Source: Gammaproteobacteria bacterium (GTDB taxonomy: Bacteria; Pseudomonadota; Gammaproteobacteria; Pseudomonadales; Azotimanducaceae). From it: a DNA stretch of 64,000 nt. The DNA lies in contig JAPOWH010000014.1 in the NCBI GenBank assembly GCA_026707735.1, forward strand, positions 40,969-104,968, written 5' to 3'. The notes beneath the pieces are model-generated. The model worked only from the letters and a program-made list of their open reading frames with translations, did no database searches and was not told the DNA's origin. The number at the start of each line of letters is the position of its first letter. Within the stretch, counting starts at the first letter, position 1. The position numbers and the translations under genes are program-made. Shown here one piece after another: positions 35,734 to 45,078 of this stretch.

Positions 35734-36704
35734 AAGCAAAGCGACGCAATGCGGGTGTCGCTTTATTGAGCGTGGTGGCGATTGCGGGAATCACGGGCAT
35801 CTTGGCCTACCACATTATCACGATGCAGACACTTACGATTTCGCACTCGGAATTGTCGCTTAGCCAGGAGAGCGCATTGTCCTACGCATTGGGAGTGGAG
35901 ACTTTCGTCGCGGAAAAGCTCGCTGAGGACGGTGCAGGAGAGGCATTCGATGCGTTTACGGATGATTGGAACAATTTGGAGATCCCGTTCGAAATCCCAA
36001 ATGGCTCCATGCAACTGCGTGTCGTCGACCTCATGTCGAAATTCAACGCGAATTCGCTCTCTGATCCTGAAAACACGGTCGCACAACAAAGCATGGAACG
36101 TTTGTGTGCCGAATTAGGATTCGATGCGACACTAGCTCCAAAATTTCAAGATTGGGTCGATGGCGACACGAACACCTTGCCGAATGGCGGCGAGGATTGG
36201 GAATATGCCATTTTGGACACTCCCTTTCGCACTGCAAATCAGCTTTCGTTCGATATCACAGAAGTGTCTTACTTTGCACCCATGTATCGGGACGCCATAA
36301 AGGAACTCGAGAAGCACATTACAGTTCTTCCAACACCTACGTTAGCAGTCAATCTCAATACTGCACCAGCGACTGTGCTTATCGCATTGCTGCATGACCC
36401 GCAAAACGCTCCTTACATAGAGGCGTTTACTGAAGAGGAACGATCGTTTGACAGCGTTCAAAGCGCGTCTAGCATTGTCGCGCCGTTCACGGAGATTGAA
36501 GATTACTTGCGTGTCAAAAGCGACTACTTTGAACTTCACGTGACTATACTCATGGGCGACCGAACTAGACTAGATATGACCAGTACGCTCTATCGTTCAC
36601 CTTTTGGCGGAGACGTGACAATATACAAGCGCGACCTAGCACGTCGCCACGATTGGAATGAGGAAGGAGAAGCTTCCCTCGATGGATTGGGAATCTACCA
36701 ATGA
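35730..36704 (+). CDS. gspK: type II secretion minor pseudopilin, GspK
   Basis: A 324-residue tip pseudopilin. The N-terminal leader and helix (NAGVALLSVVAIAGITGILA) have the GspK pattern, in which the +5 glutamate is absent. The large alpha domain has the SAM-like insertion seen as VDLMSKFNANSL and LNTAPATVLIALL. GTG start at 35730 overlapping gspJ; its end overlaps gspL by 4 bases. Confidence 0.92.
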   Translation: MKAKRRNAGVALLSVVAIAGITGILAYHIITMQTLTISHSELSLSQESALSYALGVETFVAEKLAEDGAGEAFDAFTDDWNNLEIPFEIPNGSMQLRVVDLMSKFNANSLSDPENTVAQQSMERLCAELGFDATLAPKFQDWVDGDTNTLPNGGEDWEYAILDTPFRTANQLSFDITEVSYFAPMYRDAIKELEKHITVLPTPTLAVNLNTAPATVLIALLHDPQNAPYIEAFTEEERSFDSVQSASSIVAPFTEIEDYLRVKSDYFELHVTILMGDRTRLDMTSTLYRSPFGGDVTIYKRDLARRHDWNEEGEASLDGLGIYQ

Positions 36705-38005
36705 CCACATTGTTTATTAGATTGCTTAACGACCACATCGCGTATGCGGAAGTGGAAGAAGACACCGAAGAAATCGAAGAAACGGAACACATCGAAGCGC
36801 TCGATGCCGGCCTCATGGAATGCGATTGGGTGGCCATAGACGAGCAAGATGAAGTAGTTGGGCAAGGTGCAACCACGTTTGCAATGTTGCAGTCGGAGGT
36901 GCAAGAATCTCTTGAAGCAGACAACATTGAGCATTCGGTGCTGTTTCTCTCAGACGCTATGACTCTGTTTATCCAAGCCGAAGTGCCTGGAAAAACCAGT
37001 TCACAAATGGTCAAAGCGCTTCCGTATGCCGTAGAGAGTTACATTTCAACAGAAATAGAGGAAATGCACATCGCTCGTGGAACGGTTCGACGTGGATTGC
37101 CCGTTGACTGTTTGACGATCGAAAAGACAAAGCTGGACCCGATAATCAATCTGCTTGCCCAGTCCGGTCTTGAGCCTAGCTACTGTTCCACCATTGGCAT
37201 GCAAATTCCAATTGAGGACGGAACGGTCGGTGTGATTGCCGATGGGGACGACGTCTGGGTGCGTACTCAAGATCAACTTGCTGTCATGGATGTTTCAGTT
37301 GCTAGTGAAACCTTGGCGATGCTCGCTCAATCGTCCGATGACATGGAGATAAAGGTAGAAGTAAAGAGCTTCTCCTCGTCTCAAGGACTCTCGAGGGAGA
37401 TTAGCCGTTCGCCGTTTGTCGAGGTTCAGGAAATCTCCGAACCGCTCTTGGCCCATGTGGCACAGAATTTCGATGAGGAAACAGGAATCAATCTCCTGCA
37501 AGGCGAGTTTTCAGCAAGAGAAGCCCAGTCGCTGAACACGAAGACTTGGATCCGAAATGGATCGATAGCGGTTGCTGCTCTTCTCGTATATGTCGCTGCG
37601 TTGTTTGGACAAGGCATTTGGGCTGGTATGAGTGCTAACAAACTCGACCAGAATGCGATGGCACTCTACGAGTCGATATATGGAAATTCCCGAGGAGTAA
37701 GCGATCCAATTTCCCGTATGCGACGCAACTTGGGGACGGCTACTACGCAATCTGGTGCCCTTGAGACTCTTCTTGGTGAGCTTGCGAGAGTTGTAGACGA
37801 TACTCAGTCGAGAATTGTCATTGAAAGTCTCATCTATCGCGACTCTCAACAATCACTAGCCACGGTAATGGAAATCTCTTCACTCACTGCATTGGATGGT
37901 TTTGAAAAGGCATTGGAGAGAGGACCTATCGATGTCGACGTTACAAGTATCGAACAAGTGGGTTTTGGCGCAAAAGCCAATCTCACCTTGAACATAAAGC
38001 AATGA
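36701..38005 (+). CDS. gspL: type II secretion inner-membrane protein GspL
   Basis: GspL couples the ATPase GspE to the membrane complex. The 434-residue protein has an actin-like cytoplasmic domain (KALPYAVESYISTEIEEMH), a single transmembrane helix (about 284-300, IAVAALLVYVAALFG) and a small periplasmic ferredoxin-like domain at the C-terminus. The N-terminal half is unusually acidic. It overlaps both neighbours by 4 bases. Confidence 0.9.
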   Translation: MTTLFIRLLNDHIAYAEVEEDTEEIEETEHIEALDAGLMECDWVAIDEQDEVVGQGATTFAMLQSEVQESLEADNIEHSVLFLSDAMTLFIQAEVPGKTSSQMVKALPYAVESYISTEIEEMHIARGTVRRGLPVDCLTIEKTKLDPIINLLAQSGLEPSYCSTIGMQIPIEDGTVGVIADGDDVWVRTQDQLAVMDVSVASETLAMLAQSSDDMEIKVEVKSFSSSQGLSREISRSPFVEVQEISEPLLAHVAQNFDEETGINLLQGEFSAREAQSLNTKTWIRNGSIAVAALLVYVAALFGQGIWAGMSANKLDQNAMALYESIYGNSRGVSDPISRMRRNLGTATTQSGALETLLGELARVVDDTQSRIVIESLIYRDSQQSLATVMEISSLTALDGFEKALERGPIDVDVTSIEQVGFGAKANLTLNIKQ

Positions 38006-38508
38006 ACATGATCTCCAATCAAATGACCAACTCACTTCCGGTGAGATGGTTCAACACGCTATCGAATCGCGAGAAAACGCTCGTTGCTGGTGGAGCTGTC
38101 TTTGTCTTGGTGCTGCTCCTGCTTTGGCTCTTGTCTGCGGCACAAGACTACAGGGATTTGAATGTTGCCAAGTATCAGTCCTCCCTCACGGACATGCAGT
38201 GGATGCAAGCGTACGAAGCTTCAGCTCGTTCTGCGGAACAGGCAAGCCAGAACACTAACCCCGGAGGCGAGATTCAAATAACTACGCTCTCCCAGAGTGC
38301 GGATCTGCATGACATTGAACTGCAGCGAATTCAACCGCTGGGTGAAAGCGTCAATATCGAAATCACCAGACAACCATTTGATAGTGTGGTCAGCTGGATG
38401 TTCTCGCTTCAGGAATCTGAAGGAATTGTGATTACTCAGGCAAGAATCACTAGGTTGAGAGAGAGTCCTGGGCTAGTCGAAGTACGTCTAGTAGTTCGCA
38501 GAGGCTAG
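38002..38508 (+). CDS. gspM: type II secretion inner-membrane protein GspM
   Basis: A 168-residue bitopic protein with one N-terminal helix (VFVLVLLLLWLLSAA) and a small periplasmic domain, as expected for GspM, the GspL partner. It overlaps gspL by 4 bases and ends the operon. gspC, gspD and gspN are not found on either side. Confidence 0.88.
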   Translation: MNMISNQMTNSLPVRWFNTLSNREKTLVAGGAVFVLVLLLLWLLSAAQDYRDLNVAKYQSSLTDMQWMQAYEASARSAEQASQNTNPGGEIQITTLSQSADLHDIELQRIQPLGESVNIEITRQPFDSVVSWMFSLQESEGIVITQARITRLRESPGLVEVRLVVRRG

Positions 38509-38567
38509 ATTTCGTAGCACACTCATCGCGATGTTGCTTGAGGTAACTTGAACTCGAATATTGCACC

Positions 38568-39659
38568 ATGAATTTACGTTCCCTGACGCCAGAGCAAAAG
38601 TGTTTGCTAAAACGTGATGGTTATGTAGTACTCGAAGACGCAATTGATCCGAAGATTGCCGCTCGGGCAACGGAACTAATCTGTCAAGAACCCACTCGGA
38701 TCGTCCATGGTGAAAATCCAACGATCAACGACCTATACAACAAGTCTGGTCTCCGTGTGCTAATGCAGGAACTCATGGGTGAACACTCGGCACCGGTCAA
38801 CGCTCAGGTTGCGGTAACCCTGCCGAAATTTGCCGACGCAGTCGTTAGAAGACAGGCGTCGAAGGCATCGCATCCACAAGCTCATGTCGATGGAGGGTGG
38901 TCAGGTCTCTGTCCGATGAAGGTGAGTGAAATACAAGCTTCTGGGCAGACCTTGGCTACTTGGGGGTGCGACGGAGATCCCAAGTCAATGGGCCCTGCTG
39001 GCGGAGCGCCGCTTTGGCAAGACAAGGAACGAAGATTAGCTCTGGGATCCTACACCGCTTTGGTTGGAGTGTGTCTCAGTGATCAGATTGCTCCTCTAGC
39101 GGGTCAATTTGCCGTGCGTCGAGGAGCTCATGAATCAGTCGAACGTTTTTTTCGTCGGCAAAGAGATCAAGGCGGTCCCATTGGCGGCGGCGGACCGGAT
39201 TGGCCAAGGCTGCAAGCCCTCGATCAGGACAATGCATTTGCTGGGATCATGCCTCCTTCGATGGTGGATTCGTATCCAAAAACAAGATTCGAAATGGATG
39301 ACTGGCCGTGGCCCGAACTTACTCCCGTTCGCATGTATAAGGGCGATGCAGTGATTGCTTTGCATTCGCTGCCACACACTGCAACACCCAACATGAGTGA
39401 CGAACCGAGAATGAATGTGTACTTTAGGATTCGTCGATTTCGTCAGCAAAATCCATACGAGGGAGATCGCGTTGTGGGGTGGGGTGTGTCGGATCATCCT
39501 GATCGAGCATTGAATGGAGACTTTCTTGAGTATCCAGCCTCCTACGATCCCTTTCAAACCTCAATCGAGAGAATGTGCGACCATTGGAGTGAATGGGACG
39601 GCATGCGGGACATAGACAGTGCAAGCTACCAACTGACGGAATTGACTCTTTCAGTGTAA
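38568..39659 (+). CDS. phytanoyl-CoA dioxygenase-like oxygenase
   Basis: A 363-residue protein with a PhyH-type N-terminus (LTPEQKCLLKRDGYVVLEDAID). The iron HxD is H106 and D108 in QAHVDGGW. The distal histidine lies in AVIALHSLPHTATPNMSDEPR (H266 or H270), and R281 is the likely 2-oxoglutarate contact. Long inserts between these make it bigger than usual for the family. It starts 59 bases after gspM on the same strand but is unlikely to be part of the secretion system. The substrate is unknown. Confidence 0.8.
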   Translation: MNLRSLTPEQKCLLKRDGYVVLEDAIDPKIAARATELICQEPTRIVHGENPTINDLYNKSGLRVLMQELMGEHSAPVNAQVAVTLPKFADAVVRRQASKASHPQAHVDGGWSGLCPMKVSEIQASGQTLATWGCDGDPKSMGPAGGAPLWQDKERRLALGSYTALVGVCLSDQIAPLAGQFAVRRGAHESVERFFRRQRDQGGPIGGGGPDWPRLQALDQDNAFAGIMPPSMVDSYPKTRFEMDDWPWPELTPVRMYKGDAVIALHSLPHTATPNMSDEPRMNVYFRIRRFRQQNPYEGDRVVGWGVSDHPDRALNGDFLEYPASYDPFQTSIERMCDHWSEWDGMRDIDSASYQLTELTLSV

Positions 39660-39777
39660 TTGCTACGTTGCCACCTTTTGGTGGATGAGCTACACCTTGG
39701 GCGCTCTCCATCGGAAAATCTCAAAAAAGCTATCGGACTTCCATTATTCTTTTGGTAAGCGCCGATAGGTGACTTCA

Positions 39778-40980
39778 ATGGCCAATTCGAATCAGACCAT
39801 GCTAGATTTCGGCCCAATCTACTTGGCTCTTTCGCTATTTCTGCTAGCGATTCTCTCTGGCTGCGCTTCCATTCCTAAAGAATCGGTTGAACCACTTGAA
39901 CCACTTTGTCATGATTCGGATGTCGAAGATGGCTGCTGGATGCGACTGGCGAACGATGCGGAGTGTCATGTTTGGTACGCGAACCAAGTATTGACGGACG
40001 AGGTGGCTTCGTTTGAAGGAGACTTCAAATGCCAAGGCAAGAAAATCGCCGGCACGGGAACGTTGACCATTCGCCGAACTGTTAACGGCGAAGAGCAAAC
40101 TCAAACGACTACCGTGCCGTACGTGAATGGAAAAGCCCACGGCTTCGCTACAACTCTCGACTTTCAAGGAGCCACTGAGGAAGGATTCTACGAAGAAGGA
40201 TTGCGCCACGGGCAAATGACGCTCGAACATCCCAACGGGCATCGGATGGAAGGGACCTACAAGAAAGGTCGAATGTATGGAAACTTCGTAATTTCACACC
40301 CAACCGGATTCCGTGCAGAAGGTCCCTTCATCGAGGAAATTAGGCAAGGCTACTGGAAGATAGATCATCCCGACGGATCGCGCCACGAAGGAAACTACAA
40401 AGATGGCATGAGGGACGGGAACTGGGTCGTCACCCTTGCAAACGGTACACGAAGCGAGGGGATGTATGCGTTTGATCGACGACATGGCGATTGGGAAATC
40501 GTCGAAACTAACGGAACGAAGTCCACGGGCGCGTTTCATATAGGTCAGCGTGACGGTAACTGGGTAGTCGAATACAGAGATGGTTCTCGATCTGAGGGTC
40601 CTTACAAGAACGGTCTAAAACACGGTCGATGGAAGACGACCTTTTCTGAAGGTGGAAAAAATCTTGGCGAGTACGTAAATGGCATTCAACAGGGCGATTG
40701 GACTTTCGAGTTTCCCAATGGAGGTAGTGCGCGTGGCAAGCTTGTTGACGGCAAGCATCATGGAAAGTGGATTTTTGAGAGTCCTGACGGCATACCTGCT
40801 GAAGGCACTTTCTCAGATGGAGTGCGCGAGGGACATTGGGACGAACCCTATCATGGACCAGGCGGCGGCCGGTGGGAGGGTTCTTACCGGAATGACCAAC
40901 GACAGGGGACATGGACAATTACGTTTGAGGACGGGACTGTCGAGGAAGTGGAGTTTGTAGACGGCGAAATGCAGGAGTGA
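39778..40980 (+). CDS. MORN-repeat lipoprotein
   Basis: A protein of about 400 residues with a lipoprotein signal: hydrophobic stretch then LSGC at Cys29. From about residue 120 it is built of about ten MORN-like repeats of 22-24 residues with a G-x-W/Y-x-x-x-x-P-(D/N)-G core, for example GYWKIDHPDGSRHEGNYKDG and GNWVVTLANGTRSEGMYAFD. MORN repeats bind lipids or proteins. The protein is therefore likely tethered to an outer or inner membrane facing the periplasm. GTG at 39769 is an alternative start. It precedes another lipoprotein gene. Confidence 0.85.
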   Translation: MANSNQTMLDFGPIYLALSLFLLAILSGCASIPKESVEPLEPLCHDSDVEDGCWMRLANDAECHVWYANQVLTDEVASFEGDFKCQGKKIAGTGTLTIRRTVNGEEQTQTTTVPYVNGKAHGFATTLDFQGATEEGFYEEGLRHGQMTLEHPNGHRMEGTYKKGRMYGNFVISHPTGFRAEGPFIEEIRQGYWKIDHPDGSRHEGNYKDGMRDGNWVVTLANGTRSEGMYAFDRRHGDWEIVETNGTKSTGAFHIGQRDGNWVVEYRDGSRSEGPYKNGLKHGRWKTTFSEGGKNLGEYVNGIQQGDWTFEFPNGGSARGKLVDGKHHGKWIFESPDGIPAEGTFSDGVREGHWDEPYHGPGGGRWEGSYRNDQRQGTWTITFEDGTVEEVEFVDGEMQE

Positions 40981-41173
40981 TAAGCTAGAGTTTTCTAGTC
41001 CGTGTGGGTCAACCCGCCTGCGGGTAGATTCAGTTCGGTGAACTTCACAATTAGCTGCACGCGAGTCGTGCTTACGTCGGATTGAGGTTTTGCTGCAATC
41101 CGATACCCGACCAATGATTGAAGTTATCCATAAACGGTATAACAGGTTGCCAGCTTCCAAGAAAGGTTCGCCT

Positions 41174-41611
41174 GTGAATCTTCGCTCAATACTCTTGATA
41201 TTTGCAACCATCCCATTTCTTGTGTCATGTGCGTCCTTCTCCAAGAAGCAATTGGACAATCAAGATTTGCGCGAAGACACCGACCCTCTGATTGCAGACC
41301 TTCGTGAGTTTGACAAACAAGAAGCTACGAACGATGCAGTAGAGCGATACGAGGAAGCCAAAGTGGAATGTGAGAACCTGAATGGCACGTGGGTTGGGTT
41401 GTTGCACGGAGATTCACGGGACACACATACCAATTACTATCGTTGCCGGAGCAACGAGGATTCACTACCCTACAGAGACAGTCACAGTTGGAGTCGCAAG
41501 GGTCTTGTACCTTACGACTTGGCAGTGACTTACTCTAACTTGACCAGTAAGGTAGTTAGTTTTACCCGTGTTTACCTGGACTTGGATGAGTCCGATGACG
41601 AGGATCAGTAG
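41174..41611 (+). CDS. small lipoprotein
   Basis: A 145-residue protein with a clear lipoprotein signal (VNLRSILLIFATIPFLVSC, Cys19). GTG at 41174 is chosen because AAAGG precedes it at normal distance and it puts the signal at the N-terminus; the frame is open further upstream. The mature protein has three cysteines and an acidic C-terminus (DLDESDDEDQ). No family was recognised. It lies about 190 bases after the MORN lipoprotein on the same strand. Confidence 0.65.
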   Translation: MNLRSILLIFATIPFLVSCASFSKKQLDNQDLREDTDPLIADLREFDKQEATNDAVERYEEAKVECENLNGTWVGLLHGDSRDTHTNYYRCRSNEDSLPYRDSHSWSRKGLVPYDLAVTYSNLTSKVVSFTRVYLDLDESDDEDQ

Positions 41612-41727
41612 TAATTCAATACTGACCTAATGAAAATACACAAACCGAACGAATGAGTGGCCACAACTCTGGATAGATTGCCATAAACGCAACCTACCGC
41701 ATTTCAGCTCTCAACGGACACCCATGC

Positions 41728-43530
41728 TTAGGCTACGTACCGAGCAGCTTGAGTTCGAAACATTTTGGCGTACTTGCCGTTAAGGGCAAGAAGCTCTTCA
41801 TGCGGTCCAACCTCTATGGCTTCGCCATTCTCAATGACCACGATGATATCGGCCATTCGCACAGTCGAAAATCGATGGGAAATGAAGACAACGGTCTTGT
41901 CTTTGGTGAGTGCCGCCATTCGCTCGAAGAGCTGGTGTTCTCTCAATGCGTCCAGTGCAGCAGTTGGCTCATCCAGTATCAAGACTTGAGCGGGGCTCAT
42001 GAACGAGCGAGAGATTGCTAGATGCTGCCATTCGCCCCCAGACAAGTCCACTCCATCGTCAAACCGTTTGCCTAGGATAGTGTTGTAGCCTTCGGGCAGT
42101 TCTTCGATTGTCTCGTGGCTTCCGCCTTGTATGGCTGCCTCCCTAATTCTCTCTAGGTCATTTACGTGCGATACGTTTCCTAATCCTATGTTCAGCGAAG
42201 CTGCAAGGTCATACCGCGAGAAGTCCTGAAAAACAACGCTTATGTTGTCGCGAACTTGCTGGAGATCGTATTCTCGCAAGTCGACCCCGTCGATGAAGAT
42301 ACTTCCTTCCGTTGGATCGTAAAGCCGTGTAAGTAGTTTGATTATTGTTGTCTTGCCGGCTCCGTTCTGACCAACAATGGCGATTCTTCCACCGGCGGGA
42401 ACTTTGAACGAGACCTTCTTGAGAATTTGCACATCGTTCAATGGATAGGTAAAACATACATCTCGAAACTCAATTTCCTTGCGAATCTTGTAAGGGAAGG
42501 GAAGAGGGTCCTTGGATCTCGGGGGTTCTAGCGCTCCTTCGACGGACTTGGGATCGAGATCGACAAACTGAAAGAAGCGGGTAACAAACAGTGAATTGCG
42601 ATAGAAACGACCAGCACCACGAATCAAACCAGCCAATTGCTGTCGACTCTGTTGTGAGGCCATGAAAACAATCAGCAGGTCGCCTGCAGAGATGTCGCCC
42701 GATACCGTCTGCATTACGGCGTAGGTCCAAATTCCCGCGACCCCGACTAGCGCCAAAATACTGAGTACGGACTGCACTTTCATTTCCGAGATGATTAGTG
42801 ATTGATATCCCTCGATATAGATGTTCCGAAAGTAGTGAAATTGGTTAATGAAGTAGTCCTTCAGGCTAAACACCCGCACTTCCTTGGCGTTGTATCGGTT
42901 GGTCACAATGTCCGATAAGTAGAAGGACATTCGGCTGTTTCGGATTAGGTCAGCATCGAACGTGTAATAGCGTCGCGCGTATTTCGCCTGCACTACAACG
43001 TCGGGCAATGTCGTCACGATCAACACAAGGATCGCCAGTGGGTGAAGAACGAGAAGCAGACTAATGGTCACAGAAAGCTGGAGGAATTGCTGAATCAACG
43101 TCAACGTGCCAAAACAGCTCGAGTAAAGCTGCCACATCTGGTCTCTAGCGTGATGCAGTTGGTCGTAGAAGCGTGGTGACTCGAAGAAGGCCAAGTCAAG
43201 ATTGCCAGCAGTCTCGAGCAGCATGCTTTGGCCTTTGAGCCGAACTCGTTCCTGCAAAAGCGTCTGTAAGACTCCACTTATTGCGCCAAATAGCATTTGG
43301 CAGGTCCAAAGTGCGAATATGACTATTAGCAGCGGAAGCACCGCTCTCCACGTAGCATTTGCCCGTAGTGCAGCCTCTGCGGAATCAATTATTGCGCCCT
43401 GCGACCATATGATGGCTGGAGGGATCAGTGCAGCGCCAAGCATTAGTATGGCAATTGTGAGAAGTAGAGTGGGTGAAGTGTCCCAGAGGAACTTGAAGAC
43501 ACGCGGAATAACAAGAAAGACATCCTTCAG
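41728..43530 (-). CDS. ABC exporter (fused membrane and ATPase domains), start uncertain
   Basis: A homodimer-type exporter with an N-terminal six-helix membrane domain and an ATPase domain. Walker A is VGQNGAGKTT, the signature is DLSGGEWQ and Walker B is VLILDEPTAALD with the catalytic Glu present. The first ATG is at 43443, inside the first helix. The frame continues open and plausibly coding upstream (RRALKDVFLVIPRVFKFLWD), but it contains no ATG, GTG or TTG before the stop at 43777-43779. I set the start at CTG 43530 as the best guess. The gene may be started from an unusual codon or may have lost its start. Confidence 0.75.
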   Translation of the reverse strand: MKDVFLVIPRVFKFLWDTSPTLLLTIAILMLGAALIPPAIIWSQGAIIDSAEAALRANATWRAVLPLLIVIFALWTCQMLFGAISGVLQTLLQERVRLKGQSMLLETAGNLDLAFFESPRFYDQLHHARDQMWQLYSSCFGTLTLIQQFLQLSVTISLLLVLHPLAILVLIVTTLPDVVVQAKYARRYYTFDADLIRNSRMSFYLSDIVTNRYNAKEVRVFSLKDYFINQFHYFRNIYIEGYQSLIISEMKVQSVLSILALVGVAGIWTYAVMQTVSGDISAGDLLIVFMASQQSRQQLAGLIRGAGRFYRNSLFVTRFFQFVDLDPKSVEGALEPPRSKDPLPFPYKIRKEIEFRDVCFTYPLNDVQILKKVSFKVPAGGRIAIVGQNGAGKTTIIKLLTRLYDPTEGSIFIDGVDLREYDLQQVRDNISVVFQDFSRYDLAASLNIGLGNVSHVNDLERIREAAIQGGSHETIEELPEGYNTILGKRFDDGVDLSGGEWQHLAISRSFMSPAQVLILDEPTAALDALREHQLFERMAALTKDKTVVFISHRFSTVRMADIIVVIENGEAIEVGPHEELLALNGKYAKMFRTQAARYVA

Positions 43531-43932
43531 CGCTCGCCGGAAGTCTTCTTCGCCCGGTCTGAACTCGCGGTGCGCGGATTGTCCTATATTGCGATCAGTG
43601 GGCTTTCCTTTTCGCTGTGATCGTCCTAACCGTTCGCGTCTGCTTACTTGGGGTCGTTCGATTGTTCTGACTCGCGGGGATTTCGCACACCAGGTGCCTG
43701 GAATTGCGAATTGTGATGCCGATCCAATCGCAAGCGGGACTAGACCAGCGTCGTAGTGATTTGTTAGATGTACTCCTTATCTAAGTTTAACAAATCAGTT
43801 GGTGCTGTCCACTATGGCACCAATTGCCGTAGAGATATGATCCTTCCAACACATCGGAGACCACATGTTTAGCGCATGATTTAGCGTCTATTCAGTGGAA
43901 GCTTCTATGACGAAGCAAACATCGATTGCCAA
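43531..43932. other. region upstream of the ABC exporter, 402 bases
   Basis: On the minus strand the exporter frame stays open to a stop at 43777-43779. An AAGGAG at 43773-43778 overlaps that stop, but no canonical start codon follows in frame. The remainder, up to the mobile unit, holds no gene I can support. A plus-strand frame (43202-43756) is antisense to the exporter and is not considered real. Confidence 0.4.
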
Positions 43933-43940
43933 TCGTACGT
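43933..43940. repeat. target-site duplication, left copy (TCGTACGT)
   Basis: The 8 bases TCGTACGT immediately precede the left inverted repeat of the IS1595-type element. They recur exactly at 48298-48305, right after the outer end of the truncated second element. Eight bases is the usual duplication length for IS1595-family elements. Confidence 0.75.
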
Positions 43941-43966
43941 CGCTCATTTGTAGTTAAGTGTTGAAA
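43941..43966. repeat. left terminal inverted repeat of the IS
   Basis: A 26-base terminal repeat beginning CGCTCATTTG and ending TTGAAA. It is an exact reverse complement of 45051-45076. Confidence 0.85.
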
Positions 43967-44025
43967 ACGGGGCAAATCGACCCCATATATGCTGCAAGCG
44001 ATTGATTTGCAAGGCCAAGTTGTCT

Positions 44026-45063
44026 ATGGACAGACAGACATTTTCCTTTATGCTGGATCATCTGGGCGATATGTCCTCGGGAGAGTTGAAAGAGCTGGAG
44101 AACCGCGCTCGTTCGTTGCGTGGCAGTCGGAAGGGATTGGAAGCCCTCAAGAATTTCGATCAGTCAATGACCGAAGTCAGGCGGTGTCCGCACTGCGGGA
44201 AGGACAAGGCATTTCGGCACGGACGAGACTCCCGGGGAGCGCAGCGCTTTCGATGCCGCCCTGTCTCGCAGGGAGGCTGCGGACGCATCTTCAACGGAAG
44301 GACGGGCACGCCGTTCGCACGCATGCGCAAGCCGGAGAAGTGGTCCATTTTTCTCGAGGCACTTGCGGAGGGATATCGATCGCTGGACGACTTGCACAAG
44401 TATGGAAAAGTCGACGTCTCCCCGCGAACGCTGTGGCGTTGGCGCAACGTGGTGTTCGAAGCGCTTGGCAGCAAGAAGCCGGTGCCGCTGAAGGGCATCG
44501 TCGAGATCGACGAGACCTACTTTCGGGAGAGCTTCAAGGGGAGTCGGGGATGGAAGCGTGGCAATCCTCCCGTTGCGCGCGACCCGCGTCGTCGCGGAGA
44601 AGCGTCGGGACCCGGCTTGTCCCTGGAATATCTGCCTGTGCTGACCGCCATTGACCGGCACGGAACGCGACTTAAGCAGGTGCTTGGATATCAGGACGAA
44701 ATCCGGGAAGCCCTTCAGGATGGCATCGAGAAGGGATCGGTGCTGTGCACCGACGGTCTTGCCACCTACCGCAGCGTGGCTCGAGATGCGGAGGCCGCCA
44801 CCCACGTAGTCGTTCCTAGTTCGGAACCAAGGAATCTCATCTCTGACAACACCATGCTCAACCAGTCGCTGGAAGGTCATTTCAGCCTTGCAAGAGTCAA
44901 TGCCATGCACACCGGCATGAAGTCCTTCGTCAACCGACAGGCGAGAGGCGTGTCAAGCCGTTATCTGCAGGGATATCTAAGCTGGATTCAGGCCGTTCGG
45001 AAGCCCTCACTCAGCGAATGTGAGGTCTTGAGTCCCTCCAAGACAGAGGATTTCAACACTTAA
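44026..45063 (+). CDS. IS1595-family transposase
   Basis: A 345-residue transposase. The N-terminal zinc-ribbon has CPHCGKDKAFRHG and a further CRPVSQGGC pair. The helix-turn-helix is in DVSPRTLWRWRN. The DDE-like core shows IVEIDETYF, VLCTDGLATY and NQSLEGHFSLARVNAMHTGM. The C-terminus (RYLQGYLSWIQAVRKPSLSE) is repeated in the truncated copy near 48.2 kb. A TTG at 44002 is in frame; ATG at 44026 is preferred. Confidence 0.9.
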   Translation: MDRQTFSFMLDHLGDMSSGELKELENRARSLRGSRKGLEALKNFDQSMTEVRRCPHCGKDKAFRHGRDSRGAQRFRCRPVSQGGCGRIFNGRTGTPFARMRKPEKWSIFLEALAEGYRSLDDLHKYGKVDVSPRTLWRWRNVVFEALGSKKPVPLKGIVEIDETYFRESFKGSRGWKRGNPPVARDPRRRGEASGPGLSLEYLPVLTAIDRHGTRLKQVLGYQDEIREALQDGIEKGSVLCTDGLATYRSVARDAEAATHVVVPSSEPRNLISDNTMLNQSLEGHFSLARVNAMHTGMKSFVNRQARGVSSRYLQGYLSWIQAVRKPSLSECEVLSPSKTEDFNT

Positions 45064-45076
45064 CTACAAATGAGCG
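45051..45076. repeat. right terminal inverted repeat of the IS
   Basis: This matches 43941-43966 in reverse orientation over all 26 bases. The transposase stop codon (45061-45063) lies within it. Confidence 0.85.
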
Positions 45077-45078
45077 AT

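Larger units (their letters stand above)
43941..45076 (+). mobile_element. IS1595-family insertion sequence (ISXO2-like), complete
   Basis: An element of 1136 bases with perfect 26-base terminal inverted repeats at 43941-43966 and 45051-45076 (outer sequence CGCTCATTTG). It encodes one transposase. The sequence after its right end (ATTCAGGA) does not match that before its left end (TCGTACGT), so this copy alone has no target duplication. Confidence 0.88.

Noticed and set aside
41012..41025. Hairpin ACCCGC-CT-GCGGGT after the MORN lipoprotein gene.
   Set aside because: The stem is good, but the 2-base loop is too tight and no T-run follows, so I do not call it a terminator.
43202..43756. A 184-codon plus-strand open frame upstream of the IS.
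   Set aside because: It is exactly antisense to the coding-looking upstream part of the ABC exporter and its product resembles nothing.
43989..44654. A 221-codon plus-strand frame inside the IS.
   Set aside because: It is a shifted frame of the transposase, whose own frame carries all family motifs.
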